Assembly: GCF_032854445.1 (NCBI RefSeq)
Contig: NC_088302.1
Span: forward strand, 10,287,338-10,351,337
Origin: Liolophura sinensis
Lineage: Eukaryota; Mollusca; Polyplacophora; Chitonida; Chitonidae
Length of the DNA: 64,000 bases
Direction of reading: 5' to 3'
This document shows positions 34,551 through 45,777 of this stretch, piece by piece (the first letter of the stretch is position 1; each line of letters begins with the position of its first letter). The notes beneath the pieces were generated by a model that worked only from the letters and a program-made list of their open reading frames with translations, ran no database searches and was not told the DNA's origin. The translations under genes were made by a program, and so were the position numbers.

Positions 34551-35955
34551 ATCTTGTTTAGTAAGACGCAATTCCCCGGGCACACATCCACATATATATT
34601 TATAACAGTCCAAACATACATGAATTTAAACATTTCCGTTGCTACAAGGCGACCAAGAATGTCAGTGATATTAATTTCATTAGCTGGTCGGCAACTTTAC
34701 ACCCTTCTCACAAACATCAAGCTCTAACCCAGTCTATGTGCACTTTGTAAAGAGTGTTCTGTCTTTGGTATACGAAATAATGAAAAAAAAACCCGAAAAC
34801 TTGACAACTGATAATTATTTCTCTCGCTGCAGCTGGTGGTGACAAGTAGCACAATGTATCTGCAATAATTACATTTCTCAAGTACGGGTTAGGCCTGAAT
34901 ACAATATTGATAGCCGTGAGCCCATAGAGCCAGATAAGAACACAGAAGTTTCTTCCCCACTTCTCAACACCACCCCCTCAACCCAACCCAACCCGTCATG
35001 CGAACACCTATACCACAACACCTCGTCAGATGGCTTCTTTCAGATTTACTAATTACAGAATTATTTGTCAACCAACCTAATAGGCAATATATAGATTATC
35101 TAATTGTAGCCTGAAGGACTAAAGGGGTAATTTCAGTGTTGACACTACAAATCACCTGTTCTCAGAAAATAAGAATCATTTTCAAACAACGTCATAAATC
35201 ACATTCCTCTGCATTGCCATGAGCTCAAGTTATTATGACAAAATATTTTCAAAAAACTTTGTGATGGCATATGGAATTCAAATTACATCTCGTTACCCTT
35301 GTGATATCCTACGAACCAAGAATGACTTCATCCTTCGACACATCTGTTTAAAGAAGAAACCATATATTTTAACAACGATACTCTGTAATTTGCCTACTAT
35401 CTCAGCTTTTTTTTTTAATTTTGTGAGCAGCTAATTGATAGATAAAATCGATACTTTCAGGGTACCTTACATTCAGTATCATATAAGCATGCCCCATTCC
35501 CCTTAATATAACTAGGGCTTAAGGGAAATGTGAGCATCTCTGTTTATACCTTGTATTTACAGGAGAAATAAAACGTTTGAATTCTATTCCTTAATATGCA
35601 GTTTAGGACGGTTTCCTGACATTAAATTCCTTGGATTTCTTATTAGGGCGAAAAAATGGTTTTACATTGCAATTTGCCTAGAGCATCAACATAGATAGCC
35701 TCCAGTGGTAGCATCAGCGTTGGTAACTGTCAAAGCAACTCTGTGGGAGAAAGAGAGTGCCTGTCATTTGTTACCTTCATATTGACACTGTCAGTGATTT
35801 TTTGCCAAACTGCTGCGTTTTGCCTGTTAGTAACGTCATTGCAGAGTTTGGCGTTAACTGTTTCTGAATAGGTCTTCACCACTGACTGAATAATATTTTC
35901 CTCATCTCTTGTTTATTTTTATTTGGGGATGGGAGTGGGGGGGTCGCAATCGGTT
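34551..35955. other. Non-coding stretch
   Basis: No gene or recognised repeat seen. Confidence 0.5.
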
Positions 35956-35959
35956 CACC

Positions 35960-36190
35960 TTCTGATATGGCAGCCATGTTGTTGCCCAGGTGCAAAGCAT
36001 CGTGGGATTTATACCAACGAATTGTGGGAAATTATTTAGTGATAACTTGGAGTTAAATTTTAACAGAGCCGTTAGTTAAAGGAGGGAACTTTTTGGTTTC
36101 CAGCAACAGGAATTTAACGGTCCGTTAACTAACAGCCCGTTGAAAGGATAGCGGGATGTAAGCATTTAACGTACCGTTAAAATAATAGAG
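35960..36190. promoter_or_regulatory. Promoter-like block with paired TTAACGG palindromes
   Basis: Holds two ZNF143/Staf-like cores (gcatcgtggga, about 35997, and gaattgtggga, about 36020), then several AACGG/CCGTT motifs. Two are palindromes: ttaacggtccgttaa (36114-36128) and tttaacgtaccgttaaa (36165-36181). AACGG is the MYB recognition core. No gene start could be tied to it on either strand, and it could equally be a degenerate foldback element. Confidence 0.3.
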
Positions 36191-37355
36191 TTTGGAATAA
36201 AAGGTCCCTGGTAACCATGTGTTTGTCCCTGTTATTAGTATTACTTCCCGTGACATTACGATCTTTTTTACCCTCCAATGTGTTAGACAAATCCTTAGAG
36301 TTAACTGAGATCGGGTTTGATTATTTACGCCAAACTAGTATATTTTTTTTTAAAAAGTGGCAGATCCTTTATCTACCTTCCAAAGTAGTTTCATAGAAAA
36401 CAAGAAACAACTGACAATAAATCTGATATTGAACTGTATGAACAGTTTTCCTGCGTGGGAAGTATGTTTAAATTTTCCTTAAGAGCAATATATTTGACAG
36501 TGAAACTCTGCAGGCAAGGATTTGTAAGTCTAGATACCAGTCTTGGTGAAAAATATTCTCTTCAGTAACAAAACTCAGAGTAGGGTAATCATCGCTGTAC
36601 ACAATTCCTCAGGACGACACCCCTGTCTGTCTTGCCCCCGTACATCAGCGGTGCTCTTGATTACTGGGTTATCGGTTACTCTACGTATCGATTTTTGCAA
36701 CCAGTCAACCTAAAAGTTTACATAAGGTCTGATATTCGCTGAAGCACTTTATTTTGGATCCATAATCAGTGCTTTTATTCTGAGATAATTCTTCCCTTGG
36801 GGTTTCTTAACAAATCTCTCCCTTCCAAAGCCACATTCACATAGCCACGTGCTCCTTGTAGAAACTGGTTGTAATATTCAACATTTGTTGGACAAATTTT
36901 ATTCATAATATTCAGCTTTACGCTGAGGTTTCCATGGTGCAGAAATGCTTTCTCTCTGAAACGTCCACTCTCACAGATTATATCTCTTAACCACCCTCTC
37001 CATATGGTAATTCAGGAAATGTATAATTCAGGAGATTTATTGTGAATTCTATTAAGAAAGAAGAAAGAACTTACAGATTATTAAATGCTGCATGATAGTG
37101 TATGCTGGTACAAGACATACCAAATACAAAACCATTCAAGACACACTGTACAAGTGGCTAAAATTGGATAGTACCCGCATCTTTTCAGTTTAAGACTTTC
37201 AGTGGTCGCATTTATTTCTGTGATAGCTACATTTTGGAATTTTCATGATTGACTCTTTGAAGTGTATAGGAGGTAAAAGTATTTGGTATAAAGTCCTATT
37301 TCGTAACTATTGCTAGGCAGGATATTTGTCACATTGGAATAAGGAATAGTGTAGT
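36191..37355. other. Non-coding stretch
   Basis: No gene or recognised repeat seen. Confidence 0.5.
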
Positions 37356-37359
37356 TTCT

Positions 37360-37595
37360 CCAGCTTCAGTGGCTCTCGGGGCAACACCGGTATGTCGATC
37401 GATTGTGCATTAGGGTGGTCTTGCCTGCCATCGATATGACGTATGTCACACGTGGAAGAGTTCCCAGCACCTCGCCAAAAGTCGATGGTTTACTCTGTAC
37501 ACTCGGGTTTCCTCCAACCACAGAGCCAACAGCTGTTTTGGTGAGAATTTTTTGGTATAATTATGGCGTTAAAGCAACAACTAAATAAATCAATC
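37360..37595 (+). repeat. Possible third SINE-like repeat
   Basis: Shows gttcccagcacctcgcc, gtacactcgggtttcctccaacc, and ends tatggcgttaaagcaacaac plus aaataaatcaatca, the usual form of a tRNA-SINE body and tail in these genomes. Only one copy in the window, so the ends are approximate. Confidence 0.5.
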
Positions 37596-39488
37596 ATTTC
37601 AATGTTCAGTTGGGTGTCGGTATACTATTTCCCGTGTCTTTAATATGGCGTTCCAGTTACACGCACTTTCGATCATCATGACCGTGTAATATTTGAAATG
37701 TGAAAATGACCTGACTTCATCATCATTATCAAGGAGCACGTGCACTATTGCGAGTCTGAAGTAGTGTATAAAAAATAGTCTACATGTTCTTCATTTAAGA
37801 GACATAGCGTGTATATGTGGACACGTGCTCTTCGTTTATCACCCGAACAAAGTAGTTCCAATGTTGTACTATTGTTCTATAAAGTCATTGTAATGGTTTT
37901 ATGTGTAAAGTACGGAATGTACTTGGAAATGTTTTGGCGTATACGCCGACCGACCCAACCATTCCACGCTCCCATTATACCGGAAGACATTCAACTAAGC
38001 AATGTGCTTTGACATGCTTGGAGTACACCTGCACACCAAGCATACCGTATCTCCACTCTAAGAAGACATTGTGGTAAAGACTGTGCTTCGACATGTTTAC
38101 ATTACGCCTACAGACCACATTCCACCATCCTTTCATTTCAAGAAAACGTTATCCTGGCATACCAATAAGGAATCTTTAGACGTGATAGGCTTATTTATGT
38201 CTGATTGTAGAGATCTCTGCAAAGAAATATCTCTTGAAATTCCCAGCCCGCGTTTGATGAAAATTGGCCCATTAGTTGTCGGCGTGCCTACATCAATGGC
38301 GCACTGTAGGTAATGATACTCATAGACAACCTAGGAAACATCCGCAAAGAGAATAGTTTTCAGAGTTTTTAACATCCAAATTAACTCTCCTGTGGATCTG
38401 TGAACTTTGAGAAAACACATCGTATATTACGGAGGGGAAAAAACACTATAATACACCTGGCATTCCCTAATGGAATGTTCAATGGTTTTGTTCGGAATAT
38501 ATGTAGTGAATGAACGAATTAAACGGTTGAATGGTTAAAGTTTAACGACACATTTGCAGGATTTAAGTCATTATACTGGCGATAATACACATAAAGGGCG
38601 AGTTTAGTCCTCTCGGTAAGCGCCATTGCCAATTCATGGTAAATTCCCACACATGTATAAACAAAACACACAACTGCTATATATTGCATTATATCGGATA
38701 CAGTTATAAATTAAAAGAATTAATACCACATTTAATATTAAGTCAAATCTTCCATTTAATATACTTAGCTCAAAAATGATTGGGTCACAATATATTAAAC
38801 AGGAACTAAATCTTCTGCTTTTATACTTTGACAACTGCACAGGAATTTGGCTAAAATCTTAAATGTAAAAATGACTCAATACCAGTATTAGCTGATACAC
38901 TTTCGAACAAATGGACGAAGAACAATTTTGTGTATCTCAATGCATATCCGCTAAGGCGGTCGAAGCCGTCTTCCAGATTTGAGAAATCAGAACAAAATGC
39001 TGTGAGCCTGTTAAATCAAATAAAATAAGTTATCAAGTTATCCAATTAATCTTCAAAAATACGACGACCGAGATGTAAAAACAGATGTTGGTTATCCATA
39101 CATTTGCGTTCGGGCTTGAATAAGTACGACAGTCCGGACTGGGGGTAGAAATGGGTTTAACAGTGATATTAAAGGCGAAAATTTAGACCCATGCATGTAT
39201 ATATGTTGTATGCATAACCCTTAAAAAGCGTTTGGGTTTGAATCCAAATAATTCTATGATATTGAAAATGCAAAACGAATAAACAGGCATACTTTTAAAT
39301 GAATACGTTTTAATAGGGTCCATTCAGTGAAGCTTGAGTGATCGAATTCGACTTAATTCAAGGCGTTTGTTAAGTTAAAGAGCAGATGCGATTGAAGGGG
39401 GGTAACCCCTATCGAATGCAAAGAAATCATGTTTATTGAGAGTTATACCCCTTGAATAGAACTGATTGTGTCCCTCCTAGATGGTAGT
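37596..39488. other. Non-coding stretch
   Basis: No gene recognised. Short open frames at 37809-38012 and 38071-38313 look like chance frames. Confidence 0.5.
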
Positions 39489-39946
39489 AGGCCTCAGACC
39501 CACATTAATTTTCCATAAGCGACAATGTTAACGTCTAGCGCTGTAGCTCAGTCCCAAACATTCCGTAGCCAATAAGCTTTGGTGCATACCTGGCCCAGCC
39601 TGTGAGAAACAAGCCATAAAAATCTTGACATAGGTTAACCGTCAAAATCTGGACCTTTCCATGCCTGTAGCTGGGGGGCGTGCCTAGTAACGCCAAGGGG
39701 ACGTCACTCGCAGCCTCATCACTACCTCACACCTTGTGTCCTCTCGACCAGAATTTCAAACTTTCATCAATAAAGCTCATACCTCCTCAAAGTTTAGACA
39801 GTTTTCAGCATTTTAATACCAAGCATGCACCTGTACACCAAACATGGCCGCCTGGGTGCAAAAAAAGACTTTAAACCTAAAATACACAAAACTACAATCG
39901 TAACAACCCTACCGAAAAACGGAAGTTGTAATGGCGATCTGTGTCC
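39489..39946 (+). repeat. Left 458-bp direct repeat with inverted ends and promoter-like motifs
   Basis: Aligned by eye with 43598-44056 at roughly 96% identity. Each repeat starts aggcctcagaccc-cattaa and ends ttgtaatg-tctgtgtcc, whose complement ggacacaga-ccatta mirrors the start, so each repeat has its own imperfect terminal inverted repeat. Inside are tagtaacgcc (X-box half-like), gacgtcac (39700-39707, CRE-like) and aacatggccgcc (39841-39852, YY1-like). It could therefore act as the transposase promoter. Confidence 0.85.
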
Positions 39947-40960
39947 TATCACACCAGCCAACTTTTATCAAAATCGATAATTTTTGCACCACATAATTCC
40001 TGACACTTCTGAACCTCACAGGCAAAATTAGGGCTTGATACATACAGAAACTTTGGATTTGGATGAATTCAAGTTGGGTTACCCCCATCTTGGACATGTG
40101 TCTTTTTTTCAGGGTAAAAAAACTCTAAAGGGTAAACTTTGAAGCATTGCAGCACATATACCGCTCAAGATGTCTCCATCAGGTCAACTGCTTTGGAAAG
40201 ACAAGATGTTTATCTGCAAGAAAAGTTAAAAAATCACATTGACAGAGCACTTAAGACTTTTCAAAAGCAACCATTTCGAAAAATATGCATTTTTAAGAAG
40301 ATTTTTCTACTCAGAGCGGCTTTAAAAACCAAAGTTACAAGCCCAAAGTGTCAAAGCATACATCAAAATATAGGCAATTTATCTGACAATTAAACGTCAA
40401 AATATGAGACAATTACTTCAGCAACTTTGTGAAAAATTTGACTGACAGTGTGGTAGGGGGTATCAAAACGGATTGTCACAATTTCGGAACAATCAATTGT
40501 GACCAACATCAAAGCAAGAATAATGCCTCAAGGTGACCTGCTCACAGGCACTTTTCCAGTGGATAGGACTTAAGAAAAGACTAGTATCCCTGTTCCCCAC
40601 TGATTTACATGATGAAACCCTTTAAAAGACTACCCAGCCAGGCACCACCCCCTCCCCCTTCCCCCTCCTTCCCCATGACTGCAGATTGGCTGACCAGCTT
40701 ACCACGCATCCCTGCACCATTGCTGTTGTCACACAGCAGGTTATTACTCTGCACAGTCACATCAAAGGGTGTCACATTGGCATCTACAAGAGATAAATAG
40801 AGAGGAAAAACATGAATTTAACATTTCCAATCAGGCAGCCACCAAGTACACCTACATTGGTCAGTCTGACAGTTAACAAGGCAAACAATCTACCCCAAAA
40901 CACCATGAAGGGAGACGGAAACAGGAAACAGTCTAGATTTCAACCTGGAAAGACCCAGGG

Positions 40961-42830
40961 GTGCTTAAAAAACCTGTCAGCAGTTACAGACATGCTGAAT
41001 CATGTGCCTGGGTGTTCTTGGAAGGGGACAGATTTCCAGCCCAATCAGGAGTCTACGGTGGCCAGGACGGCAAGGTAGATTCCACGGCTGGATCAGACAG
41101 AGATACACATGAGCGGCAATGGGCTGCTGAAGGAATGCGACTCATAGATATACAGAAAATGGTGTGTATATGGAACACAGTTATGCTTGAGCATAGTGAG
41201 ACCGAGGACCACTGTCCACTGCCCAGGTTAGAGATACATGTAGCTGCAGAGAAAATGTGGGGTTCAGCCTGGGCGTTCAGTTTTAAGTGCTGTGACTGTG
41301 ACTATGTATCTGGCTGCCACAAATTCTACAAAGAGGTAGAATACAACAGACCTGGCCAAAAAGCTGCGGCGGTGAACGAGCTCTTCAAGTAGGCCTCCAG
41401 ACACACCAATGGCAAAACACTCGAGCCAGACTCCTATTTGCAGCGATGGACGTGCCTCCTGCCACCCGTAGGAACATGCTTCGCACTGCAAACCATGTCG
41501 CATCTGCAATCGCAAAGCCGAACAGAGAGGATATGGCAAATAAGGTGGAAGAGGTAAAGGCATACAAAAGGCAAAGAGGAGAGGATGACAGCACAACAGA
41601 TCTGGCCACAGATACTCGCTACAACAGCATTACCATAACAAGCCCCAAGAAACCAGGCCAGAATGCTTCACAGGCCATTTTCCTGGCTGTGGAGACATCA
41701 ACAGACAAGCAATACATTGTCTCTGCTGCACTGAAGAATAAATTGTGTTGGACTGGGTCCTGGCTGGGGGGTGGGGGGGCTTCCAAGTAAAGTGCCCTGG
41801 AGGACGCAAGGAGTGCACGGCGAACACAAACCCACATGCCCCCTGGTCCGAGTATAATATGGGGAATGAGACTGGCGAGGGATTGGCGAGACAAGGTGTT
41901 TAACCAAGCATGTAACCACGGACGGCGACTCCAGGTCAGCCAAGGGAGTGGAAGACGGTATCCGACTGGTCGAGCCACTGTGGGAGGTCGAACGGTTAGC
42001 AGACCCCACTCACTTAGGTAGATCCCAGTTCAAGAAATGTAACCAGGCCAAGTTCAGTGATGTCATGTTCGAGGGACAGGGCCGAATGAGGGAAGCCAGG
42101 AAGAAAGCACGAAGGTGTTGAGCCAGGATGTTAACGCCTGGTGTAGCTTGATATTTTCTCAACTTATGTCTGAGCACGGTGGTGACATGAAGAAAATAAA
42201 AACTTACCTACCCAGGGTTGTGGATGCAACAGTCAGGTGTTACAGTGGGGACTGTTCCAAGTGCCGCAGGAACAGTGTGGTTTGCTCTGGAGGAGAACCC
42301 AGCAGCTGGTGGGAGAGGTCCCTGTTTCTATCCACCAGTAAACTCTGCGCTTTCAACATGGTTGACAACGACAGGAAACTATTGACCGAAGTACTGCACA
42401 TGAAGTTGAGCAAGACAGCCGTCGCCAGCCTCCGGATGAACACCAGCACTCAAAAGTGCGAAGCTGTCAACAGGTCACTCAGTGTCTCCTTGCCCAAGAA
42501 TGTAAACTACAGCATAAATATGGAGGGAAGGACGGCGTCCACAGACTTAACAATGGCCAGGACAAGTCCACTGCTGCCAAACTCCGAGCTGTCGGCGCCA
42601 GTATTTCACCTAGGAGCGAGAAAACTGTACAACAGATTGAAAGGGTGAACCAGTACCACAAGGTTTATAAGAAGCGACAGACAGTTAAGGGGAGATCACT
42701 CTGCAATACAGCCAGAAAACTCCAAGAGCACATTCAGTACAGGCTTTCAAATCCAGAAGAGAAAACTGACTATGCCAAGGGACAACTGGGCAACACCCCA
42801 GCATATCACACATACGCTAGATATTTGTAA
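40961..42830 (+). pseudogene. Mutator-like DDE transposase, frameshifted
   Basis: Protein similarity runs across at least three frames. Open pieces are 40961-41392 (WAFSFKCCDC, then NRPGQKAAAVNELF), 41446-41790 (VPPATRRNMLRTANHVASA; ITSPKKPGQNASQ; LKNKLCWTGSWL), 42115-42648 and 42456-42830 (ending HTYARYL). Catalytic signatures of this animal 'Mutator-like transposase' family, as I remember them, are present: D-x-R-Y-N (Asp 41611-41613, normally DGRYN), T-D-G-D-S-R-S (41920-41937) and K-C-E-A-V-N-R-S (Glu 42460-42462). Breaks fall near 41393-41445 and 41790, with several more between 41790 and 42115 and near 42500-42650. It is therefore inactive, though the DDE residues survive. Confidence 0.75.
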
Positions 42831-43597
42831 CCGCCAGTTTTGTATATAATTTGTCAGTGCTGTTGTCGCTTATGAAAGAAATTAATAAATAATTAAATAC
42901 AGAAATTGAGCAAAACCTGACACATCTGTTTGTTTATTATTTTTAATGAGGGGAAACCAACCTGCTCAGTCTTAAATGCAGCATGCACCTTGCATACTGC
43001 CCACGGCCGAGACAGCGCCATGGCTGTAGCAGCGCTGCCTGTTATTGTTAATACCATGCGGTTCCAAGCTTATGTGATCCACATTTACCCAACGTGTGTT
43101 GTGGCACACGTGTGAGCAATCAAGCTTGGGATCTAAATATAATACTCCCTGCCCGGCCATATAAACAAGTCTACTACGGTGTTTTTTCTTCCACAGATGT
43201 GTAATGGAGTGTTTGTAGGAGGCATGGCCATATCAGCCATCCCTTGTCAATGCTCCAGTCCACAGTCGACAGGCTCCGTTTTCACTATAAACACTGAATT
43301 TTTCAATTTTTGCAGCACTTTCTGCTCCGGATGTCTCCATTTTCAAGCGTAGGAATATTAGAACGTTGCATTGTGTTCATTTCAGAATGCCTATACGCAT
43401 GTCACCCTACACTGAACAGCATTTTACTAATTTTTCATCAAAATGGATATTTTCAGAAAATAAATAGCCCCAAGAAGCTATAAAATGGCTCAATCAATGC
43501 AAAACACATCCCAGACATACCCACCAAAAATTATCAGGCTGCTGCAAAATCTGAGCGCATAGTGACACTTCACATATTTTGGTGACTTTGTCAGTAC

Positions 43598-44056
43598 AGG
43601 CCTCAGACCCCCATTAATTTTCCATAAGCGACAATGTTAACGTCTAGCGCTGTGGCTCAGTCCCAAACATTCCGTAGCCAATAAGCTTTGGTGCATACCT
43701 GGCCCAGCCTGTGAGAAACAAGCCATAAAAATCTTGACATAGGTTGACCGTCAAACTCTGGACCTTTCCATGCCTGCAGCTGGGAGGCGTGCCTAGCAAC
43801 GCCAAGGGGACGTCACTCGCAGCCTCATCACTACCTCACACCTTGTGTCCTCCCGACCAGAATTTCAAACTTTCATCAATAAAGCTCATACCTCCTCAAA
43901 GTTTAGACAGTTTCCAGCAATTTAATACCAAACATGCACCTGTACACCAAACATGGCCGCCTGGGTGCAAAAAAAAACTTTATACCCTAAAATACACAGA
44001 ACTACAATCGCAACAACCCTACCGAAAAACGGAAGTTGTAATGCGGGTCTGTGTCC
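43598..44056 (+). repeat. Right 459-bp direct repeat
   Basis: Same sequence and orientation as 39489-39946, with about 18-20 differences by eye, mostly transitions. The short frame beginning MPSNAKGTSLAASS in the left copy (39680) is also open here (within 43744-44061), but it lacks recognisable motifs. Followed by an (aat)n tract at about 44111. Confidence 0.85.
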
Positions 44057-44401
44057 ATTAAAGGCCTATGGCATTTGCAAAAGAAGATTAAGTAAACTCA
44101 GGAAACCAAAAATAATAATAATAATAATTAAATACATAAATTAACACGCGCTAAAGGATAAAGCGAACTGTTACAATTAGTTAACAACAGTGTGCACATG
44201 AAAAAGAATACAGAAACACTCGAGGTCCCTTAATTAAAGCTGTAGGACAGTGTTCATGTTCCGGAAAGTATATATATTGTAACACAAACAGGCCCATTCG
44301 TCGAATAAAACATCACACTATTGCAAATATATTTTCTCGGTAAACGAAACATGGTAAACTGCAATTTTCTAACAACGCATTTATAACTGCTTCTTTATAT
44401 A

Positions 44402-45775
44402 AACTACCGGGCAAAAGAAACGTATAACCTTGTTCAGCACCACAAGAAAGAGAAAGAAAGACAGACAGTATCAACATGATAAGCATTATATTGCAATAAA
44501 CCATTTTCCAAGTTCTGTTCAAAAATTCAAAGCCATATGGATATTACACTTGCTGTCAGGCCGAGTAAAGAAGGCATGGGGTAAATCTGAAAAATTACAC
44601 AAAAGCAAGTAAAGGGACTCCCTTAAAAAGGTGTACCTAATGTCCTATCCTGCCATAAGACAGATCGTTAGTAGCGTGTGTGAGCACCCATTGCATCAAT
44701 TAAAGCCAAAATACGTCTCCTCATGGAAGTCGTCAGCCGCCGGATGACGTCATCAGGAATTCTGTCCCACTCCTCAGATAAACCCCGTTCGAGCTGCTGC
44801 CTGTTTTGTGGGGGAGGGAAGCGTTGTCTCAGACGTCGATCAAGATGATCCCACAGATGCTCTAAGGGATTCATGTCTGGCGATCGTGCTGGCCAAGGCA
44901 TTACGTTGACATCAACGGTGTCCAGATAATTTAGTACAACTCTGGCGGTATGAGGTCGTGCATTGTCCTGCTTCAAAAGGATACCCCTTTGCTGTTGATG
45001 CACGAATGGCACCACAACAGGTTCCAATATTTCTTCTCGGTATCTTCGGCCAGTCAGATTTCCCTGGATGATGACCAATCTCGTTCTCACCTGTCCAAAA
45101 ATTCCGCCCCATACAAGCACCCCACCAGCACAAAAAGGGTGGGCATTCTGAATGCAGTTTTGTGCCAATCGCTGTCCCCTGCGTCGATACACACGAATTC
45201 GACCATTATTTCTGAAGATGTTATATCGGCTTTTCCGCCGTTTCCGCCGTTGACGTCGCCGTCACAAACCGGTTACGCAGGTGGATTGTGCGGATGTACC
45301 GGTCTTCGCCAGGCGTTGTAACACTTGGCCTGCCCGATCTTGGACGATCTTGTGTCCTGCCTGTTAGGCGTTAACGACCCAACAATCTGCTGATGGTGGC
45401 TTGACTGCAATTGAATGTTCTGGCAATGTGGTGTTGGCTGGCCCCCATGTCGGCCATACCAGTGGCTCTATCACGTTCTGCTTGTGTGAGTCTCGGCATC
45501 TCTTCGATGTTTTTTATGGTATTGCACCCTTACCATGTGCTACATCGGTATTTATACGGCGGTCATTATCGAGAATTTTCAACAGGGCCCGAAACTCTGT
45601 TTTTCCGATTTTTCATGATGTCTTACACCAATTTCAATGAATCTCGTTAAAAAGTGACGTGTACACAGGGTGCTTATGTGCAAACGTATTCGCACAACGT
45701 TCAAACTTATTCAACTTATTTTTCCATAGAAAAAAACTGCATTTAAAAGTTATACGTTTCTTTTGCCCGGTAGTT
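44402..45775 (-). mobile_element. Tc1/mariner-family element with intact terminal inverted repeats
   Basis: Left end aactaccgggcaaaagaaac (from 44402) and right end complement of gtttcttttgcccggtagtt (to 45775) form inverted repeats of at least 27 bp. TA dinucleotides at 44400-44401 and 45776-45777 give the TA target duplication typical of the family. Total 1374 bp. The encoded transposase lies on the minus strand and is defective, so the copy could move only if supplied with enzyme in trans. Confidence 0.95.
44668..45499 (-). pseudogene. Tc1-like transposase, nonsense mutation plus internal deletion
   Basis: Starts at ATG 45499 (MPRLTQAERD), followed by the helix-turn-helix segment (ASQHHIARTFNCSQATISRL). 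An in-frame TAA follows soon after, near 45373-45375. The second HTH half continues (DRPRSGRPSVTTPGEDRYIR) to a STAE segment near 45243. The sequence then jumps into SRYNIFRNNGRIRVYRR, out of frame, losing the stretch with the first catalytic Asp. From 45192 to the TGA at 44668 the frame is intact and holds the second Asp (KQDNARPHTA) and the catalytic Glu (SPDMNPLEHLWD), ending AHTRY. Deletion of about 50 residues is inferred from family length. Confidence 0.9.
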
Positions 45776-45777
45776 TA

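Larger units (their letters stand above)
39489..44056 (+). mobile_element. Composite-looking Mutator-like transposon with long direct repeats
   Basis: 4.57 kb consisting of a left 458-bp repeat, about 1 kb of unidentified sequence, a broken transposase gene, about 0.8 kb of unidentified sequence and a right 459-bp repeat in the same orientation. The outer ends are also imperfect inverted repeats: ggcctcagaccc on the left and gggtctgtgtcc on the right. No convincing flanking target duplication was found. Direct rather than purely inverted long repeats are unusual for this class. Confidence 0.7.

Noticed and set aside
39541..39575. gctgtagctcagtccc in the 458-bp repeat as a tRNA start
   Set aside because: Resembles an A box only; no B box or acceptor stem complement follows at tRNA distance.
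41264..42009. Several long minus-strand open frames opposite the Mutator-like transposase
   Set aside because: They are antisense shadows: the plus-strand frames carry the conserved transposase motifs.
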